Shown here piece by piece: positions 23,141-32,900 of a stretch of 64,000 bases of DNA; position 1 is the first letter of the stretch; each line of letters begins with the position of its first letter. Location: contig WPIO01000001.1 in NCBI GenBank assembly GCA_009760855.2, forward strand, positions 10,478,501 through 10,542,500. Direction: 5' to 3'. Below the pieces are notes generated by a model. The model worked only from the letters and a program-made list of their open reading frames with translations, ran no database searches and was not told where the DNA came from. Both the position numbers and the translations under genes were made by a program. This stretch comes from Cristatella mucedo (lineage: Eukaryota > Bryozoa > Phylactolaemata > Cristatellidae).

Positions 23141-25329
23141 CTTCAATTAATCTTAACAGTATGGCTGCAGCTGCTGTGGTTGTAAACTCCTTCGGGTAAT
23201 AAGGTTTCTACGATGCCAGGCATACTAAAGTTATGCACAGCATGAGAAATACTTATTGACAATCCGAAAGCAAACACAGATGCTATTAGTATGTATGTGT
23301 TTAGTATGACGTCGTCCCACCATAATTCTTTGTGACCTTTATGTGGCCTGAGCAAAGGGCCACCAGTTCCTAACGTGCCTCTTCTTCAGCACCACATTCC
23401 ATACAGCCCAAATTTTACTGAAAAGGTTGGCTACTGATATATGCCGAACACCTCACCTAAGTCGCCAGTCGATATCGTCCTATAAACGTTCCATGGGTTC
23501 TGATCACGAGACTGGGTTGTTCACTGCATCAGCACTACACCAAATTTGTCATAAAAGTACTTTTCTCAAGTTATTATTTGGTCAAGCAAGTTGGATTTCA
23601 AAGCTCAAATGCTCAACTTAGGGGTCGTTACATTCGGCAATAAGATAACGATAATAAGCACACTGTCAGCTCAGTGAAGTACTTTTGACGAATCCTTGAG
23701 TACCTTTATGAACCACCAAATCCATACAGCAACGCATTTGATATGGCCACTAGTATGTTTTTGCAAAATTAGGCCAGAACAGAAGTCAGATCATGCAGTA
23801 GCTCTAGCCATGGTAATCAACAACCTGGCCTTCCATTGGGATCTCGATGTAGATTTTTAGGTTTTACTGTAATTTTTAGGCTTTACTGTACATCAGTTGC
23901 TATTACCCACTTTGGTTGTGCTCACCCAACGTCTGCCACTGTACACATCACAGCTAGCCATATGACCAGAGACACTGGTTGAACTACCAGTAGCCTACGA
24001 AGCGCTGCATGTACTCGTCACTTCTTCTGAATGTGAAGCAGCAAAGTATGGGTACGACTATAATGTGCCTTGGAATTTAGGTGTCCTCTTTGACATCTGC
24101 TTTGAAGTTTGAGAGCTAAATTATTAAGACTGCTCCTACAGCTAGCCAAAAGTTGAACCCTATCTAAGATTAGGCACTATCTACCGTGGCGGCTTGCTAA
24201 AAATCTTACTAACTCACCGGTTCCATCAAGGTTAGATTATTGTTTTTGGCTGGGCTACAGAAGAATGCCATTCAGCCTCTGGTGTATGATGAATAAGGCT
24301 TAAAGGCTAGTCAATAAATCCCAGCGGTTCAGCCATGTGTCTCCTTTGCTAAACGAGCGACGATGGCTCCCGGTCAATCAACGGACACAGACCAAAGCTC
24401 TTACACACATCCATAAGGCTAGCCTTAGTCTGGCTCCTTAGCACAATAAACGCTCCTCAGCACCTAGCTGAAGTACTGCACCAGTTTCGGCCTCCTCGTA
24501 TCCTCAGGTCCTCTAAGGACAATGAATTAGCTGGTCTATTTCTATGCTGTTAAGACCGTTGGCGAGGAAAGCAATTGCTCGGCAGGTCCTAGTCTGTGAA
24601 ACCCACTTCCACAAAGCTTCCTCGACGACATCTAATATGCAGCTGGCGACTATGACACATCCTTTCCAGCTGTCCGGAGCTTCTACTTCCATTCTACTCA
24701 CTTCCTTGGCTGCTCTCCTGACTCAGCTAGGCTTCTCGCTTACTCTTTGTTGCGTGAGATAAAGTCTGTTGGCAACCGTATGAGTACCGAAAGCCGCGCT
24801 GGCTTGGAACGCATCATACAAAACTCTCCTGTGTGGCAGATACTTAGTCTTTACGGCTTTGTGGAGCATACATACATACATACATAACTTACATCTTGAT
24901 GCTGCTAATGCTACGATGCCTCTAAAAACTAAGGTGATAGGTGCTCGGGTTGCTTTTTCCGGGTGAGCATTTTTCCTACAACGCCATCTCGCCCTGTCTG
25001 GGGCTTATGCCGTCCCTGGCTCCATCTCAAACGCAGCTCTGAATAAAGGTTTTGACTCGCGCAACATCAGCTTCCTATTCAGCTGGGCCCCGGCAGCAAC
25101 GCTCCGTTCAGTCAGCCGCGACAGTAACAGCACTGGACAACATTTGATTGGAAGAAGCGTTAACCCGAGACTGTCTTCCGGCGCGTTAATGCCACACCGA
25201 TGGACGCCCATAATAATAGAATGATCCGGCCCGGTCGTGATGAAGGCTCGCCCTTACCTTGCCGTAAACAACCGCATGTTCTCCGTGAATGATAACCTTA
25301 CCAGGTGCGGAAACAACGAAACTGCTCAT
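4268..25329 (-). CDS. MVK: Mevalonate kinase, complete gene, nine coding exons (401 aa)
   Basis: The enzyme phosphorylates mevalonate with ATP to 5-phosphomevalonate in isoprenoid/sterol synthesis; it is a GHMP kinase of cytosol and peroxisome. Coding exons, in transcript order: 25258-25329, 22353-22500, 19538-19685, 17313-17590, 14429-14474, 12990-13080, 11643-11756, 7864-8017, 4268-4422. They sum to 1206 nt, and every junction is GT-AG with matching phase. Visible motifs: SAPGK with Lys11; [11 protein letters not shown] (142-152), the phosphate-binding loop; [14 protein letters not shown] with Glu198 and Asp209; [10 protein letters not shown] (334-343). Human MVK is 396 aa, so length fits. 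The start MSSF was chosen because it aligns with the human N-terminus; the frame stays open 79 codons further upstream. The family motif NPSGVD reads NASGID here. The introns (up to 3.6 kb) hold LINE and microsatellite debris. Confidence 0.95.
4733..5050 (-). repeat. LINE-1f 3' fragment (MVK intron 8)
   Basis: On the minus strand a degraded stretch corresponding to the end of the RT ORF (compare 26602-26955) leads to the hairpin tail TAGAAAGAGATTTAGTTCTCTG at about 4740-4790. Confidence 0.6.
5175..5765 (+). mobile_element. LINE-2f fragment (end of RT ORF plus 3' end)
   Basis: The frame at 5200-5475 reads [20 protein letters not shown] and [16 protein letters not shown], typical of the region after the reverse-transcriptase core in CR1/L2-like LINEs. 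The 3' part (CTTTGTGGCCTTATAGAGTTACAGACGGAGATAAG) recurs at 24.85, 37.87 and 48.36 kb, which defines a family separate from LINE-1f. It is broken by stops after 5475. Confidence 0.75.
6287..7180 (+). mobile_element. LINE-1f fragment with C-terminal RT ORF and 3' tail
   Basis: A 197-codon frame (6287-6880) contains [59 protein letters not shown] and [17 protein letters not shown], the standard C-terminal block of CR1/L2 LINE reverse transcriptases. A frame shift follows near 6800 ([25 protein letters not shown]). It ends with the 3' hairpin AAGCGCCTAGAGAGAGATTA / AGTTCTCTGAGGGGGC and an (ATT)n tail near 7160-7178. The 5' portion is missing. Confidence 0.9.
7864..8017 (-). CDS. MVK: MVK coding exon 8 (GHMP C-terminal motif)
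   Basis: Reads [20 protein letters not shown] then [16 protein letters not shown] (residues 300-350), the third GHMP motif. Acceptor TTGGCTAG, donor CCTG|GTAAGC, phase 1. Confidence 0.95.
8354..8415. repeat. (CA)n microsatellite
   Basis: About 30 uninterrupted CA units. Confidence 0.95.
9933..10735 (-). mobile_element. LINE-1f fragment (MVK intron 7)
   Basis: Minus-strand frames give [18 protein letters not shown] and, further on, [20 protein letters not shown] and [14 protein letters not shown]. These are the same blocks as the LINE at 6287-7180, here with several frameshifts and stops. Confidence 0.8.
10736..10807. repeat. (GA)n microsatellite
   Basis: About 35 GA units, abutting the 5' edge of the minus-strand LINE fragment. 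Confidence 0.95.
10987..11040. repeat. Perfect 12-bp inverted repeat (hairpin)
   Basis: GGTTAGCAAACG (10987-10998) and CGTTTGCTAACC (11029-11040) are exact complements separated by 30 nt. No TSD or element boundary was found. Confidence 0.7.
11643..11756 (-). CDS. MVK: MVK coding exon 7
   Basis: Acceptor CGGCACAG, donor CTGGAG|GTGAGA, phase 0 on both sides. Residues 262-299, with [10 protein letters not shown] matching the human PLLTSIDAIS helix. Confidence 0.95.
12990..13080 (-). CDS. MVK: MVK coding exon 6
   Basis: Encodes [20 protein letters not shown]... (residues 232-261), almost the same as human [18 protein letters not shown]. The acceptor is TTTTTATAG; the donor is AAAAG|GTAATA, phase 0. 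Confidence 0.95.
14429..14474 (-). CDS. MVK: MVK coding exon 5 (46-nt microexon)
   Basis: Between CTTATTGCAG and GC|GTAAGT it encodes [15 protein letters not shown], equivalent to human GGALRYHQGKISSLKR. Phase 1 in, phase 2 out, as its neighbours require. Confidence 0.9.
17313..17590 (-). CDS. MVK: MVK coding exon 4 (catalytic core)
   Basis: Carries [29 protein letters not shown] and [10 protein letters not shown] (residues 124-215), the phosphate loop and catalytic Asp region. The acceptor is the weak TTTGGTAG|A. Two nearer AGs (after ACAG and GCAG) would break the frame, so this one is chosen by phase. The donor is TACG|GTGCGT. Confidence 0.9.
17591..22352. other. MVK introns 2 and 3
   Basis: Apart from exon 3 (19538-19685), this stretch shows no recognisable gene or repeat. 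The sequence is AT-rich, with many short unsupported open frames. Confidence 0.5.
19538..19685 (-). CDS. MVK: MVK coding exon 3
   Basis: The acceptor TTTACCACAG is followed by a frame containing [13 protein letters not shown] and [14 protein letters not shown], equivalent to the human AVLAFLYLYLSI helix. Phase 1 in; phase 2 out at GATGC|GTAAGT. Residues 75-122. Confidence 0.9.
22353..22500 (-). CDS. MVK: MVK coding exon 2
   Basis: Starts after TTTTGCCAG and reads [12 protein letters not shown]..., matching the human VALAVSLNLRTF segment. It includes [10 protein letters not shown] and ends phase 1 at donor GTACGT. Residues 25-73 plus the first base of codon 74. Confidence 0.95.
22555..22630 (+). 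repeat. LINE-1f/SINE-B type 3' tail
   Basis: AAAGTGCCTGCAAAGAGATT, AAGTTCCCTGAGGGCACTAT and ACAAATG followed by an AT-rich tail: the shared hairpin without its upstream part. Confidence 0.65.
22859..23140. repeat. (CA)n microsatellite, two arrays
   Basis: CA arrays at about 22859-22972 and 23080-23140 are joined by a CA/ATGCAC-rich spacer. Long His/Thr or Cys/Val frames through it are artefacts of the repeat. Confidence 0.95.
24190..24895 (+). mobile_element. LINE-2f fragment (MVK intron 1)
   Basis: Degraded frames include [15 protein letters not shown] and HKASLSLAP. The nucleotide 3' end (TTGCGTGAGATAAAGTCTGTTGGCAACCG..., ...TTTACGGCTTTGTGGAG) matches 5175-5765 and 48045-48385. It ends in a short CATA repeat (about 24869-24887). 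Confidence 0.75.
25258..25329 (-). CDS. MVK: MVK coding exon 1
   Basis: Encodes residues 1-24 with [18 protein letters not shown], the first GHMP kinase motif. The donor GTAAGG follows AAG, phase 0. The preceding GC-rich sequence to 25566 is open in frame and may be 5' UTR. Confidence 0.95.
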
Positions 25330-26526
25330 CTCATCGGCCAGTGCGACTGGTTTTTCCTGCCGGTAAGCCTTCGTGCTAGCGCACAGGGATGTCGCACCCG
25401 TACGTCGCAAGGATAGTAACAGAACCGCCGATGGCGGCGGCGCCGGAGACGGAAAGAAAAGTGAGAAGCGTTTCGTCGCCTCGGCGCGTACACCTATCCG
25501 CTCTGCAGGCAAATGAGCTATCATCTGATTGGCTGAACGCAATCTAGGCCAGAATAGGCGGAGCAATGCTGCCCCACCTCCTTAGTATCTGGGTTGCTGC
25601 ACACGCCAGAATAGTTATGAACAACTCTCCAGAACTTATGAGTAGATGATCAGCCCAGGAAGCAGAGAACTGTCTTCATATTCATGCCAGTAATAGGGGC
25701 TCAGTGATCGCAACCAATGCTGACCGAGTTGTAACACAGCTAATACTGCCGGACACTGCCGATACAATGCTGGGCTAAAGCAATAGCAGCTCAGCCGGAA
25801 CTAATTTTTTGGCTGCATGGTACTAATGGACTTTGCTCAACGTTGTATTCCACGCATTATTTTGGGAGTTAACAATGTTAGCACCTGGAAGGCACTCAAT
25901 GCTTAATGTTATACTTCAGGCACTATTTCGGGAGGCAACCTTATCATGACCTGGGAGGCTGCTGCACACCTGAACAGTTGTGTAAATTGTATTTCAGCTG
26001 AGAAGCTGTGCAAGCTCCAAGGGGTAGCAAAGCCCTCTTGCTCAGGGTACCTTCCAAAGATGCACCGCTTTCGGTGAGCTTTCAGGTACTTCTTAACATT
26101 ATTCTGGCCGGTGCAGTTACTTCCTTCTTTTTCCTTTCTGGATTTACCGAGTGAAGTGAGAGTAGACCAAGTCAATGTCATCGTCTGCTTGCGGGTTATC
26201 TATTTGTACACAAAGCCAAAATCAAGCTTTTTTTGGTGGGGGGATTGTGCTATTGGTAGTAGCATTTGTCATGACAAAGATGAATGCCTCTTTCAAAAAC
26301 AAGTTGTCGGCCAGGAAGCCTCTTAATGCAGATGAACTACCGTGACATGTATAGTAGCCGCATAGTAGGTATCCAGCTAATGAGGCTCTGTTTGTTCCAC
26401 TGCTTCCTGTTGTGCTTATGTGGGACGCTCTTATCATGTGGAGAATCAGCTGTATGTTTCCCTTTACGAAGCCTGGCAATGTTCTCAGTTGTGAGAGTAT
26501 CCTGCTTCTACCTGCACACTCATCTT

Positions 26527-26955
26527 TATAGTTAATAATAATAATAATAATAATGGATTTGAAATAGCACCCTCTGAGAACTCAATCTCTTGCTAGGTAC
26601 TTTAAAGTTGCTGCAAAGCAAGAGTGATCGAATGGTTAGTGGTAACGTGCTCAATAAACAACAAAAACAACATAGTTAAGGGTGACATGCGCAGGGTCAG
26701 CATGCAAGTTTGGTTAGTAGTGGCATGCACAGTGTCAGCAGGCATAAGCATACAAGGGACAAATCCCATGGACCCACTAAATACTGTGACAAATAGATGC
26801 ATTTTTAGTTTCACTTTAAATGTGAATAAGTCAGTGGATGTCGTGGTGCAAGCCGGGAGTGAGTTCCAGGCTTTGGGAGCATACGAAGTAAAGGCACGGT
26901 CTCTAAAGGATTTGAGGTTTGTGTGAGGTATGGGTAAACAGTTAGATTCCAACAA
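26527..26955 (-). mobile_element. LINE-1f 3' fragment
   Basis: The minus-strand frame reads [39 protein letters not shown] and KLKMHLFVTVFSGSM, the end of the LINE ORF. It is followed by the hairpin tail (TAGCAAGAGATTGAGTTCTC on the minus strand) and an (ATT)n tail at 26527-26554. Confidence 0.85.
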
Positions 26956-27164
26956 GTGGGATCTTTATAGTTCAACAACATTGTGCTGCTATAAAACACT
27001 GTTTGAATACTGTTACTGAGATACCAATGCAGAAAACAAATGAGAATAACGTTAATTAGGTACTTCTTCTTCGTGGATGCTTTGCAGTGTGCTCTAAGCA
27101 TTCCAGCACTATCTCTCGGCGAATTGCTTATAGGACTTGAGTGAGCAGCTATACACAGGCAAAG

Positions 27165-27470
27165 CCAGGGTTTTCCTCTATGAGGCATGATCTACAAACA
27201 TTTCATGTTGGGGCAAGACCTGGAAGATTTTCAACTAGGTGGGGCCAGACATGCAAATAATGAAAGGTCATAACAAATTACTGTTTATATTTATATATAT
27301 TGTTTATATACATAATTCGGAAGTTTCTCATTTAGTGGTTTTATGGCATAATTTCTTCCGTGGTGATGGTCTTGGGGCATTGGAATAGAGGGCAGCCAGC
27401 CCAGCTCGTTGCCCCCCTCGTAAGGGGAACAAATGCCCCCTGCCCCTAGCTCTGCCACTGCAACTATTGT
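27165..27470. mobile_element. Possible hAT-derived fragment
   Basis: One end reads CAGTGGCAGAGCTAGGGGCA on the minus strand (near 27462), a common form of hAT terminal repeat. The other end near 27200 has GGTTTTCC...GTTGGGGCAAG, resembling the fragment at 48527. No matching TSD was found, so the limits are approximate. Confidence 0.35.
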
Positions 27471-29367
27471 GCATAATACTATTTATTTATAGCAACTTTG
27501 GACTGTTTCATGAGCTCTTTAAAATCTTAACCGAAGGCTCTATCGGCCCACGAAAATACTAACGCCAACAGGCAAGACTATCTGGGCTCTATTTTAATTC
27601 AAGCAATTGAGGAAGCAAGTGAGAAAGTTCTTGTATGCTAAGAATTTCATTATAATGCATTCAAGAGCACCTATGATAAGCCAGCTGCAGTAGCCTCGTG
27701 AGGAAGTCAGTCATCAGTTTGAGGTACTATCCTTGAAAATGAAACCCACAAATTCAACAACAGGTGCCTAAACCAGGCTTACAATCAAAAGAAACACGTG
27801 TGGTAGGCTCATTAATTACAAACTCTGATCGCAGTCCACAGTGAAGCAGCAGGCATACATTGCTAGAAGTAGAAGCAAAGGAGCAAGGTCATCAATGCCA
27901 CGTACACACATCCATTGCATTCCATTTAATTAATTTAAGCCTCTGGTTTCAGCTTAGCAGGGCTTAGCATGTAAGTGATCAAGATTCGTGATCTGTATCA
28001 TCGATTCGAGCCCTACAGCACACAAACGGAGAAATATATCTGCTCCATGCCGGTGAAAGAATAGCAAACTCTGCTTTTTGTCGTCTCTACATGAGTGAGG
28101 CTATGAAGCAGCAGATCTTTACGTTTTACTTTAAGCTGCTCTTCTGGTGCATCGATAGTAGATTCCATGTGCAGTGTCATTTTACTGCTCCTTCGATCGA
28201 TAGTCGGTTATCCACTGCTATGCTCATCAATTTGTATAAACAGGCAGCCTCGCATACGCTTCACTGTTGACATGTTGAAAGTACAGATCTGGTATTTTCA
28301 GCTCCATGTATAAGTAAGTGGGACCTGAGATGCATGTATGCTAAGCAAACTATTTCTATGCTCTAGTCTTTGGCTATTTATGCTGATTAATGCACCAGTC
28401 TTTGTCTTGCTGACTTAGTGCTATTGAGTTAGTTCACTGAATACGCCTTGGTAACCTTTTGATGCCATTTTGAAGTCCTAATTATGTATTTGTTAAAACA
28501 ACAGTAAAAATATTAATATGCAGAACTGAAAAGCCTGAAAAACTTACTGATATCACAGTACCATAGGACTTTTTGTGTCACAGGAGACTGAATTCTTTCG
28601 TCCGATATTAATTCTACTTGTGCTTCAACTGAGAATCACTTAAAGGCTATTACTGCAGTCAATCATTTTTAAACCTGTCTATGAATGCTATGACAGCTAA
28701 TACGGTGTCGTTTGTTCATGCAGCAGTATTATCTGCTATGGACAGAGTGCTCATAGCAGGCTATTCAACATGGTCGTCAGAGCATGTTTATATGTACGTA
28801 AAGTAACCACTTTTTAATGATCTATTTAGCTTAGGGCCAAAGTTTTTGGGTTTGTTATTTAATGGTTGTATGTTTTTCAGGTTTTTGGCTTATGGCTTAC
28901 TGGTTAGATTTTGTATTTTCTGAGTTTGTTTTTGGGTTTAGAGTTGTCTTAGGGTTTAGTATTTAGGTATTAGAGAGAAACTATAAATGGAAAATATAAC
29001 GAAATAAATTGTTATTTAACGTAAATGTAAACATACGCTGGCAAACATATTGAACAGCCTGATATGAGCACTGTGCCCATAGCAGATCAGACCTTACACG
29101 CCGGAAGAAGGGATGGTAGCGCCGGCTCTCGCTAACTACTGATCATTGGTATATCTATGATTATGGGTAAATAAGTCGCTGGCACAGCTATGACTTTTTG
29201 GCTTAGCCATGATAGAGGAAAACAATTTAGGAATCTTTTTATCTTAATAATTTTTAATTTTGACTTCCACTTTCTTATTTTTGATAATCCAGCACTCACA
29301 GCCTCCACCTGAGTCTTCACACTCCGACGACCACTTAACGCGGAAGCTCCCTCCCAGGCCTACGGCG

Positions 29368-29441
29368 ATGATCCTGCTCGAGATTCGTAACCGTGTTGTG
29401 GAGGAGGCTCTCGCACAAAGGTTTCAAGCAGTGCTGTCTGG
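29368..29441 (+). CDS. ARPC2: ARPC2 coding exon 1
   Basis: Encodes [20 protein letters not shown], matching human [20 protein letters not shown]. Donor GG|GTTAGT, phase 2. Confidence 0.95.
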
Positions 29442-29949
29442 GTTAGTGTACACTGATTCAGCGCCCGTGGCTATAAAGCACTGTCAGCAACAGATTGATT
29501 ACTTCCGCGAATGCCTGGTACACTAGTCCTTGCTCACCGGTTGTTCTGGATGTGTCGCACTGCTCCTGCTGCTACATTGTTTTATGCCTCCGTATATCAC
29601 TGTAACTGTTTATTTAGACGCTCTTTAAGTTTCATTCATTCCAGCTCTGCACTGCTGCTAGTGCGTTACTCCACTCCTCTACCCGTATTTGCTGAAACTC
29701 TTGGCCCGGAAGCGAGTCTCGAGCCGCTTAAACAGTAACCAGCAGAACGTCATAGCAGCGGCTACGGCTATGTGCTACCATTAGGCATACTGATGCTTGA
29801 TATTTGAAATGTTGGGTCTAGGTTTCATACGCATTTACGTAAAACTGTTCCGACTCGTCTGGGCAATGCTTGTAAAGCTCCCAGGTGCGACCGCTGAATC
29901 TTCTGGCGCTGTACGCTGGCGCTTTTTTGTAGAGTTTAATCTCTCTCCT

Positions 29950-29981
<32 letters not shown>

Positions 29982-32900
29982 CCCGTCTCTTGACTCTATT
30001 GTCGAGTGATCAGCTAGGACCGTGCGATACTTGGATAAGATTAGAACATTATGGTTGTCCTAAAGAATACTTCCATCAAGCCGTGTGTTAGGTTATTGCA
30101 TCTTCGCCTGTCAATATGATCATATCAAATTATTCAATGACGACGACCGCAACTGTGGCCTCTCTGGAAAGGTAAAGGTTGTATAGAAACACCCCTGGTC
30201 ATAATCCCAGAAACTGAAATGAACACCTAATCACTGGTTCATGATTGACACCATGGGCCTTTTGGAGTATTTTACTGATAGGTTATTTTTGTATCCAAAC
30301 ATGCGAAGATCACGGGATTTGAAGAACCCAACGAGCACAGTAGCTGATCACGGGTTTATAAAAATTGCTGAATTTCAATGACCTGCTACAGCCCATGCAT
30401 AGCTTCATTACACTGTTAATGTTCATTGAGCTGCAGTGCCGTGTTCGATGACTGGCTTTCAACGTGGCAGTGGTCCTTCACAGCTATACTGCTATCATAT
30501 TAATTTTATATCATAATTCCGAGGTTCCTGCTATTTCCCTTGAAATCAAGTAATGAATTCTATGCTTGCCTTACAAGACGGGCTGAGCTTTGGCTTCCAA
30601 TAAACCTACTGTGTCTTAAAATGTATTGTGAGTGTGGCCTGGTCGTACAAAGAAATATAAAAATACAGGGTTTAAGTTAAACTTTCCAGAAGATTTTTAG
30701 TTGCAACAGCCTTCTAGAAATTTAATTTTAAATGCAGTCTTTAGTGAGCATATAAGGACTCGAAATCAACCTTAGCTACCCAGGACCCGTCAGTGGAGAA
30801 CCCGCCACTGGCAGTGCTTCAAAATGTAGCCACGGCAAGAATATTTATTAAAATATGCTTTGCAGTGACCTGAAATATTTTAAGGGCCTATTTGGTCGGT
30901 AGATCTTCGAGAGACTATACGTCACTGAGCTAGACATCGCTTTTAAGGCAGAACTTTCTTAAAACGTTTAGAGTGAAGCGCTCGTTTCATGTAACAGGTT
31001 TATAAAAACGCCGGATGATTGGTTGTTGATTTATCAGTTTGCAATGGTTAAGCTTTTCACGAAGGCTGAATGAAAGCTAGTATTTTATTTGAGTCAAAGA
31101 ACCAACATCAGCCTGCAGTTAACATTTTTGCATGGTTGCACATCTGGTGAAAAATTCTGTATTTATTAAATCAGAGGTTTTGGCATTTCATCATCGGCAC
31201 AGATCAAATGTGAGTATGAATAAGGTTGACGAAGATTCTCTGCTTGGCTTCCTGGAAAGCCAATAGAGCAGCTGTCTGAAGGCCCTGTGTCATCAAGTTG
31301 GACCTTCAATGCTGTGATGTGTCCGACTAGCGTAAGACGTGAGTTGTTAACTGTGCTGTTTTTTATGTATTGCATTTCTTGCTGCACTGCCTTGTATTGT
31401 ATTATGGTAATATAAAAATGTAATTGGCCTATTGGCAGAAGATATGTGTTTTACCGGTGTGATCTACTTGTCTTTTTGCCTTTGTTCTATAAGGAGCTGG
31501 TTGCTTGTATACATCTGAACTTGCCCCCATGGTCATGCTTCTAATGTCCTGAGCCCACATTCGTTTTTGGCTTTAGCGATCCTCTTAAGTGAGTCCAATG
31601 GTATATGCTTACGAGTGCAACAAGGTATGCATGTGGTGTGAGCAGCAAAGATCATCGGGATGTATATCATGCTATAGGAGCTTAGGCATAGCCAAGTTCA
31701 AGCCTAGGAAGGGCCAGACATCGATCTTACGTGATGGTGGTAAGGCTGAAAGGATTTGTTGATGGCCAAGCTGCTAGGATGCTATGCACAACCTTTCGGA
31801 CCCCTCCCATCTACTGTGGATAGAAGCTAAGGGCTCGTCATTGTGCAAGCTTAGCCGTGCTAACGGGCCAATGATGACTTCTCGGAATATATGTTGTTGA
31901 TTGCCTGTACTGAGCCAAATTGCTTCGACTTGGTTTTGGCAGCAAGAGTGTTCGAATAGCACTCGTAGAACCTGAGCACACCGGATTGTTGTCTCATGAA
32001 TTGACTCAAATAGAGAACAGATCTCACTAACTTCTATGTTAAGGTACTTCTCATTGTTTTTGCTCTTGGCCTATCAATGATTCAAGCAATGGCATTTGAT
32101 GTTTGATTTCGTGGGCTGTTGAGGTGTAAGGACAATTATACTGACAGACCGTGCCGAATTTTGTGGTTGCAGAACTAAGGCTGAGAGTGTGGATATAACA
32201 GCAGCTGATTTTGATGGCGTACTGTACCATGTATCAAATCCTGATGGCGACAAGTCTAAAGTGCGAGTAAGTACAACTGGCTTCTGATTGTATTCTGGTG
32301 CTATCACTGACTCACTAGACTTTGGGTAATACGTGACTTTTTTTGAACCCCTAAGGATGACCAAAGATCGTATTTTTTAATTGCCTTCGCGTCCCACCAA
32401 GGCACTGAAGATACCCTTTAATAATGCAAGAAGGGTCAATGGGCCAGGCAGTGGTCCATGTAATGACTGAAAATTGCATGGTTGGCATGCCTACACAGTT
32501 GGGGCATGCCTACACACTTCGTGGATAGCAGGGACGAAGATGAGCAGTGTAGCATACTACAAGTACATACAGAAATGTGATGCAATACTAGCTGATTTAG
32601 CAGCTCTTTTGTATAGCGACAGAAGAGCCTTTACGGCTATCACCACTGCTGGCAGTGGCGATAAAGGATTGCTTCTTGCAGGATTCGAACCCACGACCTC
32701 GGGACGGAGGTCGTGAAAAGCAACCGCCATACTTAGCGTGCCATCACGGCTCACCATGTCATCTGGCAGTGGTGCTAAATAAAGCCTTCCTAAATAAATT
32801 TGGTTTGGTTCTAGGACCTGGGTCTGTGCTTGCCATTCATAATACTCCGAGTCAGGTGGTAAGCTCGACGATGACGCTACAACTCTTGATCAAATTCACT

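Larger units (their letters stand above)
22501..25257. other. MVK intron 1
   Basis: Contains a LINE-1f tail (22555-22630), a long CA array (22859-23140) and a LINE-2f fragment (24190-24895); otherwise unremarkable. Confidence 0.6.
25330..29367. other. Spacer between divergent MVK and ARPC2
   Basis: The first 240 bp are GC-rich and open in the MVK frame (possible 5' UTR or promoter). The rest holds a LINE-1f fragment (26527-26955), a possible hAT-derived fragment (about 27165-27470) and AT-rich sequence. No further gene is recognised. Confidence 0.6.

Noticed and set aside
22635-23199. Cys/Val and His/Thr rich frames of up to 148 codons
   Set aside because: Artefacts of the CA microsatellites; the same holds at 57232-57778.
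29260-29367. Upstream ATG giving ARPC2 a 36-residue N-terminal extension
   Set aside because: ARPC2 begins MILLE in the family and the extension has no recognisable signal; treated as 5' UTR.
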